The notes beneath the pieces are model-generated. The model was not told where the DNA came from. It made no database searches and worked only from the letters and a program-made list of their open reading frames with translations. The translations under genes and the position numbers were made by a program. From Anaerolineales bacterium (lineage in GTDB: Bacteria; Chloroflexota; Anaerolineae; JAAEKA01), in the NCBI GenBank assembly GCA_020634615.1, contig JACKBI010000007.1:186001-250000 (forward strand): 64,000 nucleotides of DNA. Reading direction: 5' to 3'. Every line of letters starts with the position of its first letter. Position 1 is the stretch's first letter. Below are positions 42,660-50,670 of the stretch, piece by piece.

Positions 42660-43012
42660 ATCTCTGGATCACGAAGACTCGAAGGGGCGCGAAGATACGA
42701 AGCGCGAAGACACGAAGCCGGAACGTATTCTGTAAGGGTGTCGCCCTCTTTCTTCTTCGCTATCTTCGCTCATCGCAAACCTCACGGTTCTTCGTTGCTC
42801 GTTAGAAACTGTTTGAGAAGTCGCCCGTTCAGACTTCGGAAGTCGCCGAGTCAACTGTAGGCCAGTCGTGACAGTCAATCGGCGACTTCCGAAGTCTTTT
42901 CAAACTCATTCTTCGCGGCCTTCGTGCATCTTCGCGCCTTCGTGATCCGGCGCTTCTGTGATCCAGCGTCTTCGTGGCCAGCCTCCCGCGAGAAAGAATT
43001 GGACTTACCTGT
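42660..43012. other. Repeat-rich spacer after nuoN with a diverged MITE
   Basis: Left: GCGCGAAGATACGAAGCGCG words (42690-42718). Right: the complement (CTTCGTGCATCTTCGCGCCT, 42920-42940). Between them sits MITE copy 2 (42806-42910). No gene; no clear promoter for the cytochrome gene that follows. The same word family lies at 3053-3300. Confidence 0.65.
42806..42910. mobile_element. MITE copy 2, 105 bp, diverged
   Basis: Shares TCGCCCGTTCAGACTTCGGA, GTCGCCGAGTCAAC, GTAGGCCAGTCGTGACAGTC and TCGGCGACTTCCGAAGTC with copy 1 at 31574-31700, but lacks 22 bp of the centre and has decayed ends (AAACTGTTTGAGAAG on the left, CTTTTCAAACTCATT on the right). No clear target duplication remains, so it is the older insertion. 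Confidence 0.85.
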
Positions 43013-45445
43013 ATGAATTCAAAACCAACACGCTTGCTCCTGATCTCCGGCATTGCGCTGGGGATCATCTTTCTGTTCGCGGCTGTTGCTGCCGCGTGGA
43101 CGCCAGTCTCGACCACCACAGTTCAGAGCCCGGTGACGCAGGCTGACCTGCCGCCGCGCTCGTCCGTCTCGTGGATGCCCACGCCGGTGGCCGACGACCC
43201 GCTGGTGCACATGCCGGGCACGCAACCCTTCGGCGCGTTGCTGGATGATGCCATCACGTGCACGGAGAGTTGTCACGGCAACTTCGATCAGGCCGTCGAG
43301 CCGAGTTTCCTCTGGAAGGGCTCCATGATGGGGCAGTCGGCGCGCGACTTCATCTTCTGGACCGCCATGACGGTCGCCGGCCAGGATTCCATCTGGGCCA
43401 TCGGTTCGCCCAACGCGGTCGACATCTGCGAGCGCTGCCACTTTCCCAAGGGATGGGTTGAAGGACGTTCAGACCCGCCCAACGCGTCGGCCATGACCGG
43501 CGGCGACTTCGACGGCGTTTCCTGCGACGTTTGCCACCGCATGGTCGATCCCTTCTTCGAGGACACCTATGCCGGCACTCGCGACGGGGACGACTGGCAG
43601 GGCTACTGGGACGAGGCAAACAACACTGGCCCCGGCAGCGGCACGCCTTCCCAGGAAGGCGCCGATGCCACGCGCAGCGAAGACCGCTTGGTTGTTCAAG
43701 AGTTGTCCTATTTCAACGGCAACGCTTTTTATGACGAAGACACCTTTAAGCCGCTCGAAGCGGGCTATATCGAGAACGGCGGCGGGCAGATCGTCCTCAG
43801 CCCGGCGTCGCACAAGCGCGCTTCCTTCGCCGATACGCCCGAGTACCACGCGCGCCTCTACAGCCGCTACCACAAGAGCAAGTATTTCTGCGGGTCATGC
43901 CATGACGTGTCGAACCCGGTGCTGGCCAATCTGGCCTATGCCGGCACGCCGCCCGGCGACGGCACCACGGTGCTGCCCACGGAAGAGCTGCCTGCATCCA
44001 ACTATTTCCACGTCGAGCGCACTTTCTCCGAGTTCATGCTGTCGGCTTATGCACAGGATGGCGGCGCGGCGGGGATTGGGCCGTTTGCGCCCGGCAACTT
44101 CCCGACCTCGCGGCCGGGCGACAACATTGCGACCTGCCAGGACTGCCACATGCGCGACGCTGCCGGCTACGCAGCAAGACCGAACCTTCCCGGCGTCGTC
44201 TACCGCACCGGTGACCCCAACACTACCGGCAGCACCGAGCACGTTGCCAGCGGGCAGCCCACCCATGATCTGACCGGCGGCAACATGTGGGTGCCTTGGG
44301 TGCTGGCCAGCGCGGTGACCGGTTCACCCAACTACGACGCTACCAACGCAGCGTTGCTGAACCAGGGCGCGGGCGTGTTGACGCTCGACCTGACGCAGGG
44401 GTTGGGGCTGAACGATGGGGCGCTGCTGGCGGCCGTGGACCGCGCCGAACAGAATCTGCATGACGCAGCGGCTATCAACAGCCTGGAGTACGATTCTGGC
44501 ACCGGCGCGCTGTCGTTCCGCATTCAAAACCAGACCGGTCACAAGTTGATCAGCGGCTACCCGGAGGGCCGGCGCATGTTTGTCACCGTCAAGTTCTACG
44601 ACGCGGGCGACAACCTGATCGGTGAGATCAACCCCTACGACCCGACCGTCGGGACGCTCAAGGGGTTGCCCGGTTCGCCCAGCAGCCCGCCCCTGGGCGC
44701 AGGCGAATCCTATGTTGACGAACTGGTCTATGAGATGAATGCTCGCAGCACGCTGACCGGCGAGGACAAGTCCTTCCACTTCGCGCTGGCCGACGGCCGT
44801 TACAAGGACAACCGCATTCCGCCACAGGGCTTCGACATCGCCAACGCCGGCGAACGGCTGGCCGAGCCGGTCTGGCAGGGCGTCAATGCGCCGGATTACT
44901 TCAGCGCGGCGGAATATGCCGGCGGCTACGACCATATCAGCCTGCTGGCTGTGCCCGGCGCCGACCGCGTCGAAGTCGATCTCTATTACCAGACCACCAG
45001 CCGCGAGTACATGGAGTTCCTGCGCGATGAGATCAGCGGTACGGGCGACACGCTGCCCGATCCCAACCCGGGCACACCGGAGAACGAAGCCTACATCATC
45101 CAGACCGACCCGTTCTTCGACCAGCTTCGGGCCTGGGGGCCGACCCTCTGGCAGCTTTGGGAGCACAACAAGGACGTTCCCGGCGCCGCTCCGGTACTGA
45201 TGACCACAGCCAGCTTCGATGTGATCGGCGCCTGCCATTACGCCGACGTGCAGCCCAACGCCGATCATGGCAACCCGTCTGCCTGCGACGGCGACGTGGA
45301 CGTGGCCGACATCCAGCGCATCGCCGGCTGCTGGAACCAGCCCATCGGGGCGGCCTGTCCCACAGCGCTCGACATAAACCAGAGCGGCGACCTGACTGTG
45401 CTCGACATAACTTTGGCAGCCGAGGAATGGGGCTGGCCGGAATGA
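43013..45445 (+). CDS. Exported multihaem c-type cytochrome with dockerin-like C-terminus
   Basis: An 810-residue protein with an N-terminal signal sequence or anchor (residues 8-28). Four canonical haem c sites are seen: CERCH, CDVCH, CGSCH and CQDCH. A fifth, CTESCH (Cys83-His88), has three residues between the cysteines. All lie in the first half; the second half is a beta-rich region (ALSFRIQNQTGHKLISGYPEGRRMFV). The last ~50 residues (GDVDVADIQRIAGCW, DINQSGDLTVLDITLAAEEW) form two dockerin-type EF-hand-like repeats. Probably an extracytoplasmic electron-transfer protein; partner unknown. ATG 43013 lacks a strong ribosome-binding site. Confidence 0.85.
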   Translation: MNSKPTRLLLISGIALGIIFLFAAVAAAWTPVSTTTVQSPVTQADLPPRSSVSWMPTPVADDPLVHMPGTQPFGALLDDAITCTESCHGNFDQAVEPSFLWKGSMMGQSARDFIFWTAMTVAGQDSIWAIGSPNAVDICERCHFPKGWVEGRSDPPNASAMTGGDFDGVSCDVCHRMVDPFFEDTYAGTRDGDDWQGYWDEANNTGPGSGTPSQEGADATRSEDRLVVQELSYFNGNAFYDEDTFKPLEAGYIENGGGQIVLSPASHKRASFADTPEYHARLYSRYHKSKYFCGSCHDVSNPVLANLAYAGTPPGDGTTVLPTEELPASNYFHVERTFSEFMLSAYAQDGGAAGIGPFAPGNFPTSRPGDNIATCQDCHMRDAAGYAARPNLPGVVYRTGDPNTTGSTEHVASGQPTHDLTGGNMWVPWVLASAVTGSPNYDATNAALLNQGAGVLTLDLTQGLGLNDGALLAAVDRAEQNLHDAAAINSLEYDSGTGALSFRIQNQTGHKLISGYPEGRRMFVTVKFYDAGDNLIGEINPYDPTVGTLKGLPGSPSSPPLGAGESYVDELVYEMNARSTLTGEDKSFHFALADGRYKDNRIPPQGFDIANAGERLAEPVWQGVNAPDYFSAAEYAGGYDHISLLAVPGADRVEVDLYYQTTSREYMEFLRDEISGTGDTLPDPNPGTPENEAYIIQTDPFFDQLRAWGPTLWQLWEHNKDVPGAAPVLMTTASFDVIGACHYADVQPNADHGNPSACDGDVDVADIQRIAGCWNQPIGAACPTALDINQSGDLTVLDITLAAEEWGWPE

Positions 45446-45451
45446 CGTAAG

Positions 45452-45486
45452 AAAGATGCCAACTTTTCCGAAAAGTTGGCATCTTT
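45452..45486. repeat. 35-bp palindrome, copy 1 (AAAGATGCCAACTTTTC)
   Basis: AAAGATGCCAACTTTTC and its exact complement around a single central C. It lies 6 bp after the cytochrome stop and 18 bp before the antiporter start. Further copies are at 46808-46844 and 48233-48267. Confidence 0.85.
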
Positions 45487-45504
45487 GACAGGGAGAGAAG
45501 GACG

Positions 45505-46803
45505 ATGAGCATCGAGGCGGGCCTGGCGATATTTGTGATCTTGTTGGCCCTGTATGGCGGCATCGGCATTTTGCTTGGCCGCTGGTCGATTACCATGCCG
45601 ATGGTGTTCGTCGTCATCGGTGTGCTGCTGGGGCCGTATGGATCCAATCTGCTGCCGATCAGGGCCGGCGATGAAGCTGTTCGCTCGTTGACGGAAGTCA
45701 CGCTGGCGATGTTGCTGTTTGCAGACGCGTCGACCATTGATTTCAGCCGTCTGCGCCATGACGCCTTCTTGCCGTTGCGGCTGCTTGGTATCGGATTGCC
45801 GCTGACGATCGCGGCTGGCGCGTTGGTGGCGTTCGTCTTGTTCCCTTCCCAGGGATTGGGCTTTGCCTTGCTGGTAGCTGCCATTCTTGCACCGACCGAC
45901 GCGGCGCTGGGCATGGCGCTCTTCTCCAACCCCAACGTGCCGGTGCGGGTCCGGCGCGCGCTGAATGTCGAGAGCGGATTGAACGACGGCATTGCCACCC
46001 CGTTCGTAACGCTGTTCATCGCCCTGGCAGTTGCCGAAGAAAGCGCGACCGTATCAAGTGGTTGGCTGGTGAATGCAGTCAGCGAGATCGTCGTAGCCGT
46101 GCTGGTCGGCATCGCGATTGGCGTGGTCGGCGGGAAACTGCTTTCGTACGCCTTCCGGCGCAAGTGGACCTATGGAGTGCCCTTGCAGTTTGCCGTCCTG
46201 GCGCTGGCGCTCAGCGCGTATCTTGTCTCTGTCGCGCTGGGTGGGAACGGCTTTGTAGCTGCTTTTGTCGCCGGGATTGCCTTTGGCGCCGCGACGCGGC
46301 ACCAGTTAGCCGAGAGCGCCGACTATACTGAAACCACCGGCACGCTGCTGTCGTTGTTTGTGTGGACAATTTTCGGCGCGATCTTCATTGTGCCGGCCGC
46401 GCTGACATCCATTGACTGGCGTATCATCGGGTACGCAATTCTGAGTTTGACGGTGATTCGGATGCTGCCGGTGGCTGCCAGCCTGGTGGGTTTGCACTTC
46501 CGACGTGACACCGTGGGGGTGATGGGCTGGTTCGGACCGCGCGGGCTGGCCTCGGTGATCTTTGGCATTCTGGCGTTTGATGCCCTGGCAGGGGCGGACA
46601 AGGAAGCCAGCCTGCTGGCGGCCGTCGTCACATGGACGATCTTGTTGAGCGTCCTGGCCCACGGCCTGTCCGCTCAGCCGCTCTCCAAGTGGTATGCAAA
46701 GCGGTTGCAAACCGCACCCCCTACCTCGCCCGAGTTGATCGACGTGCCCGAGGTTCAAGTGCGCAAGGATGTCCTGGTCAGCAGGTCCCATTCAGCAAGT
46801 TAA
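45505..46803 (+). CDS. Cation:proton antiporter, CPA1 (NhaP-type) family
   Basis: A 432-residue membrane protein with about 12-13 hydrophobic helices. It exchanges Na+ or K+ for H+ to control pH and ion balance. The ion-binding region is seen as AAILAPTDAALG and the following NVESGLNDG, typical for CPA1. GAGAAGGA lies 5-12 nt before ATG 45505. There is no regulatory TrkA domain. It is bounded on both sides by copies of the AAAGATGCCAAC palindrome. Confidence 0.92.
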   Translation: MSIEAGLAIFVILLALYGGIGILLGRWSITMPMVFVVIGVLLGPYGSNLLPIRAGDEAVRSLTEVTLAMLLFADASTIDFSRLRHDAFLPLRLLGIGLPLTIAAGALVAFVLFPSQGLGFALLVAAILAPTDAALGMALFSNPNVPVRVRRALNVESGLNDGIATPFVTLFIALAVAEESATVSSGWLVNAVSEIVVAVLVGIAIGVVGGKLLSYAFRRKWTYGVPLQFAVLALALSAYLVSVALGGNGFVAAFVAGIAFGAATRHQLAESADYTETTGTLLSLFVWTIFGAIFIVPAALTSIDWRIIGYAILSLTVIRMLPVAASLVGLHFRRDTVGVMGWFGPRGLASVIFGILAFDALAGADKEASLLAAVVTWTILLSVLAHGLSAQPLSKWYAKRLQTAPPTSPELIDVPEVQVRKDVLVSRSHSAS

Positions 46804-46807
46804 CGCG

Positions 46808-46844
46808 AAAGATGCCAACTTTTCCGCAAAGTTGGCATCTTTTT
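46808..46844. terminator. 35-bp palindrome, copy 2, with T-run: bidirectional terminator
   Basis: AAAGATGCCAACTTT and AAAGTTGGCATCTTT around CCGC, followed by extra T. It lies between the convergent antiporter (stop 46803) and HlyD-like gene (stop 46863), where a terminator for both is expected. Confidence 0.75.
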
Positions 46845-46862
46845 GATTGCGCATGTTTACTG

Positions 46863-48185
46863 TCAGTTGGTATCGATGTTCGCGACTGCGGTCATTCCCC
46901 AGCGCAGTCCATCCAGCCCGTCGTCGCCGCTCAACTCGATCAGCACGTCGTAGACCACGTCGCCCAGGTGATCTCCGGCCTCCAGGCTGATCTCGCGTAC
47001 GGTCCCACTGAACTCGCGGCCCGGCAGGGCATCCAGAGTCACCGCGACCTGTTGGTCGACAGCGACGCGCGCAATGTCCAATTCCGTGAGGTCGTCGGTG
47101 CGCACGAAGAAGCGGCTCAGATCGGCCAGCGTGACAACCGGTACGCCCGGTGCAAGCTGGTCGCCGACCTTGAGACGGACATCGGTCGCGGTGCCAGCGA
47201 ACGGCGCCCGCAGCTCCCGATCCGCGAGTCCGCGTGTGGCCTGATCCAGCGCGGCCTGCGCTGAGGCCACGTCAGCCTCCGCGGCTGCGATTGTCTCAGG
47301 ACGTGCGCCAGCTTCCAGCAGATTGAGTTGGGCAACGGCGCGGTTGATTTCGGCCTGCGCCGCGGTGATGTCGGAGGAGCGGGCCGGCGCGTTCAGTAGG
47401 TCGATCTGGGCCTGAGCCTGCTCCACCTGGCGGCGGGCGATGGCTATGTCGGCGGCAGTCGCGCCGCGTGACAGCTCGTCGAGACGGGCCTGCGCAGCCT
47501 GGCGTGCGTTGGTGGCCTGCTGCAGTTGCAGGGACTGGGGCAGCTCGCCGACGTTGGCCTGGAGGGCAACCCGGTCATAGGCAGCCTGCGCCTGGGCGAC
47601 GGCTGCGTCAGCGTTGGCCAGATCGGCGCGCGCCGCGATGAGCAGATCTTCGCTGGCGCCTTCCTGCACCTTCTGCAAGCTGGCCTGGGCGATGCCCAGC
47701 GCTGCGGTGGCCGGTGCAATTTCCTCGGGGCGCGGGCCCTGTTGGATGCGTTCAAGTTGCGCCTTGGCGCCTTCGATGGCAGTCTGGGCAACTTCGATCT
47801 CCTGCGTGCGCGGACCAGCCTGCAGCTCAGCCAGATGCGCCTTGGCGCGGCTCAGCCCGGCTTCAGCCTGTGCGAGCGCAGCTTTCTGATAAACGCTGTC
47901 CAGCCGCGCCAGAATCTGCCCTTCCTCGACCATATCGCCTTCTGCTACCAGTACCTCTTCGACGGTGCCGGCAACGGAGTATGCAATCTCATTCCAGTGC
48001 GCCGGTTCCAGAGTGCCCTCGGCGATGATGTCTCCGCTGGTGCGCGGCGCGCTGGCCACCGTTGGGGCGGCAACGGGCGCTGCTGTGGCTGCCGGATCCT
48101 GACCCGGCAAGGCTGCGTTGCAGCCGGCCAGTGCCACCAGGCTGATCAATGCGATACCTGCGAAAGTTCTTTGCTTTGAAATCAT
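46863..48185 (-). CDS. HlyD-like efflux adaptor lipoprotein
   Basis: A 440-residue periplasmic-adaptor/membrane-fusion-type protein. Lipoprotein signal (ALISLVALAGC, lipobox LAGC). Residues about 55-95 are the first lipoyl half (GTVEEVLVAEGDMVEEGQILARLD). A long Ala/Gln/Glu-rich coiled coil (about 100-310) with repeated AGxRxxEIxxA units follows, then the second lipoyl half (LRAPFAGTATDVRLKVGDQL) and beta-barrel domain. ATG 48185 has GGAG close upstream; the longer open frame begins in a palindromic repeat. Last gene of the tetR-ABC-permease operon. Confidence 0.92.
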   Translation of the reverse strand: MISKQRTFAGIALISLVALAGCNAALPGQDPAATAAPVAAPTVASAPRTSGDIIAEGTLEPAHWNEIAYSVAGTVEEVLVAEGDMVEEGQILARLDSVYQKAALAQAEAGLSRAKAHLAELQAGPRTQEIEVAQTAIEGAKAQLERIQQGPRPEEIAPATAALGIAQASLQKVQEGASEDLLIAARADLANADAAVAQAQAAYDRVALQANVGELPQSLQLQQATNARQAAQARLDELSRGATAADIAIARRQVEQAQAQIDLLNAPARSSDITAAQAEINRAVAQLNLLEAGARPETIAAAEADVASAQAALDQATRGLADRELRAPFAGTATDVRLKVGDQLAPGVPVVTLADLSRFFVRTDDLTELDIARVAVDQQVAVTLDALPGREFSGTVREISLEAGDHLGDVVYDVLIELSGDDGLDGLRWGMTAVANIDTN

Positions 48186-48232
48186 TTTTCTCCGATAATC
48201 TCGTTTTCTTGTTGAGTGGTGATGTTTCCGAA

Positions 48233-48267
48233 AGAGATGCCAATTTTTCCGAAAAGTTGGCATCTCT
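48233..48267. repeat. 35-bp palindrome, copy 3 (AGAGATGCCAATTTTTC)
   Basis: AGAGATGCCAA on one side and TTGGCATCTCT on the other with one central mismatch region (TTTTTCCGAAAAG). It sits between the permease and HlyD-like genes of one operon, so here it would not simply terminate transcription. Confidence 0.8.
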
Positions 48268-48270
48268 GGC

Positions 48271-50670
48271 TTACTCGTACGCCAGCACCTCGCGGATGGT
48301 CAGGCGGGATGCGTTGCGGGCGGGCAGTATACTGGCGACGACTGACAGCACGATCACCACGCCCAGCCAAATCAGCATGCCGGTGGGGGTGATGACCAGC
48401 GGCATGTCGGTCTTGATCATCGCCTGGCCGATGATGCGCAGCAGCACGAAGCTGATGGGGAAGGAGAGCACCACGGCCGCGGCCCAGCTGATCAGGCCGA
48501 TCATCATGCCCTCGACCACCACCGATTTGATGATCTCGAAGTCCACCGCGCCGATAGCGCGCAAGACGCCGATCTCGCGCGTTCGCTCCAGTACGTTCAT
48601 GCCCATGGTGCCGGTCAGTCCGATGCTGCCGACCAACGCGGTCAACAGCGCCATGGTCAGCAGAAAGATGACGAGGATGTTGATGGCCTGTCCCTGTTGC
48701 TGGCGCGAGACCAGGCCAGCCTCGACGTTGCTCACCTTGTAGCCGCGCTGGCGCAGATATTGGTCCAGCGCCTTGCTGATCTGATCCTGGCGCGCCATGG
48801 TCTCAGCGTCGGCAACGACCTTGAAGGTCGAGGCCTGGCCGAAGGTGCCGGTCAGACGTGAGATCGTCTCGTCGTTGGCATAGCCCAGCGAATCGCCCAG
48901 CATATCGGTGAAGCGGAAAATACCGACTACCGGCCACTCCTCCGCCCGATTGCCGTTGATTTCGACCCGCAACGTGTCGCCCGGTTTCAGATCGGGATAG
49001 TTGGTCCTGATCGAGTCGGATACGACCAGCACCTTGTCGTCTTCAGGAAGCAGCCAGCGGCCGGCTATCATGTCAGCTTTCAGCAGGGTGGAGCCGGCAG
49101 GAGGCGCCTGCAGGATCAGGTTGGCGACCTCGTTGTCCGCATCGTCCACGATCTTGGCCATGGTCTGGCCCCAGCCTTCCACCGATTTCACACCCGGCAC
49201 CTGATACGCGTCTTGCTCGACCTGGCTGATGCGGTAGGGATGCTGGAACGAAATCGTCACGTCAGCCATGAAGTGCTGGCCCAACATGTCCATGAAACCG
49301 CCCAGCGAGCCGCGGACGTTGAACACCGCGATGAAGATCGCTCCCGCGATGATGAGGGTAAACAAGGTCAGCGCCAGGCGGCCTTTGCGGCGGAAGGTGT
49401 TGCGGATGGAAAGGATCAGCGGTCGGGAAAGAAAGGTAAACCAGATGCCAAGCTGATCCAGCAGGCCGGTCTTGCTCGATCGCTCTTCGGGGCTGTCGTC
49501 GCTGATGGCGCGCCGCACCGTGGTTTTTGCACCCTGGTTGACCGGGAAGTAGCCGGCTACCAGCGGAACCGCCAGGCCGACGACTACCTGCACGATGATC
49601 ACCGAAGGAACTATGCGATAACCCTGTAGCTGGAAGCTCATCATGCTGCTGGTGAAACCGGCCAGCGCGTAGCCCGCCGCCATACCCAGCGGCACAGCGA
49701 TGATCAGTGCGATCAACCCATAGAGAATGATCAGCGCGATATACATGACGGATATCTGCCGGCTGCGGGCGCCGACCAATTTCATCACGCCGATCTGCCG
49801 GCGGTGCTGGCTGAGCAGCGCGTTCAGCGTGTTGAAGATCAGCGAGCCGCTCAACAGCATGACCAGGACGCCCAGAGCGGCCAGCACACCCATCATCGCC
49901 AGGACGGTTGAGGCCATGGGGTGTTCGGTCGTCAGATTGGTCTTGGTGCGCACAACCGTATGGCCGGTGCGTTCCAGCCGATCTTCGACCACGGTTGCCA
50001 GTGCTTTGATCGACTCCTCATCGGTCCCGTTTTCAGCTCGCACAAAGAGATGATTGTATCCCGGCTGACCGCCCAGCCAGTCCGCTGTGTCATAGGTGAC
50101 ATAGCCGCGCGGCGGCGCGGTGAAATCTCCCGCGGCTGACTGGTCACCCACGACACCCACCACCGGCAGCGTTCGCACAGTGCCGTCGGACAAGCGCACT
50201 TGCGCCTGGTCGCCCACTGTCAGCCCGGTTGGGTTCATCATGTCGTTGCGCACGACCAACTCACGGTGCGCGGGTGCGGTAGCTCCCAGCTCGGGCGTCA
50301 GCAGGTTGATCTGCGAGTCGGCGGGGTCTTTCACGGCGACAATGTCCAGCGGCAGCCAGTTGATGCCATCGCTGCTGGAGCGCGCGGAAATGAACTCGCG
50401 ACCCTGCGCGTCGGCTACGCCGGGCAAGCCTTTGATGGCCGTCACGATCTTGTCGTCGAAAGGCGTGGTGATGATCTCGATGTTGGAGGGCTGGCTGGCG
50501 GCGTAGCTGATCTGCATGTCCTGGCTCAGCACGACATAGGTGGTCATGATCGCACCGATGGCGAATACGCCCACCGCGATGGAAGCCACCACCAGCACCG
50601 TCCGCGTCTTGTCAGCCCACAGATCAGCCAGCACCTTCTGCCAGCTTGGGCGCATGATGTTGAGCTTCAT
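48271..50670 (-). CDS. ABC transporter permease, MacB/FtsX type
   Basis: A 799-residue permease with two FtsX-type halves. A first transmembrane helix (TVLVVASIAVGVFAIGAI) and an extracytoplasmic MacB_PCD-like domain (about 50-250) precede three helices with QIGVMKLVGARSRQIS. A second copy starts near residue 410 (SIRNTFRRKGRLALTLFTL), with another extracytoplasmic domain and three helices carrying REIGVLRAIGAVDFEI. This is the type VII/mechanotransmission layout, moving lipids, lipoproteins or drugs out. It overlaps the ATPase gene by 4 bp. Confidence 0.93.
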   Translation of the reverse strand: MKLNIMRPSWQKVLADLWADKTRTVLVVASIAVGVFAIGAIMTTYVVLSQDMQISYAASQPSNIEIITTPFDDKIVTAIKGLPGVADAQGREFISARSSSDGINWLPLDIVAVKDPADSQINLLTPELGATAPAHRELVVRNDMMNPTGLTVGDQAQVRLSDGTVRTLPVVGVVGDQSAAGDFTAPPRGYVTYDTADWLGGQPGYNHLFVRAENGTDEESIKALATVVEDRLERTGHTVVRTKTNLTTEHPMASTVLAMMGVLAALGVLVMLLSGSLIFNTLNALLSQHRRQIGVMKLVGARSRQISVMYIALIILYGLIALIIAVPLGMAAGYALAGFTSSMMSFQLQGYRIVPSVIIVQVVVGLAVPLVAGYFPVNQGAKTTVRRAISDDSPEERSSKTGLLDQLGIWFTFLSRPLILSIRNTFRRKGRLALTLFTLIIAGAIFIAVFNVRGSLGGFMDMLGQHFMADVTISFQHPYRISQVEQDAYQVPGVKSVEGWGQTMAKIVDDADNEVANLILQAPPAGSTLLKADMIAGRWLLPEDDKVLVVSDSIRTNYPDLKPGDTLRVEINGNRAEEWPVVGIFRFTDMLGDSLGYANDETISRLTGTFGQASTFKVVADAETMARQDQISKALDQYLRQRGYKVSNVEAGLVSRQQQGQAINILVIFLLTMALLTALVGSIGLTGTMGMNVLERTREIGVLRAIGAVDFEIIKSVVVEGMMIGLISWAAAVVLSFPISFVLLRIIGQAMIKTDMPLVITPTGMLIWLGVVIVLSVVASILPARNASRLTIREVLAYE

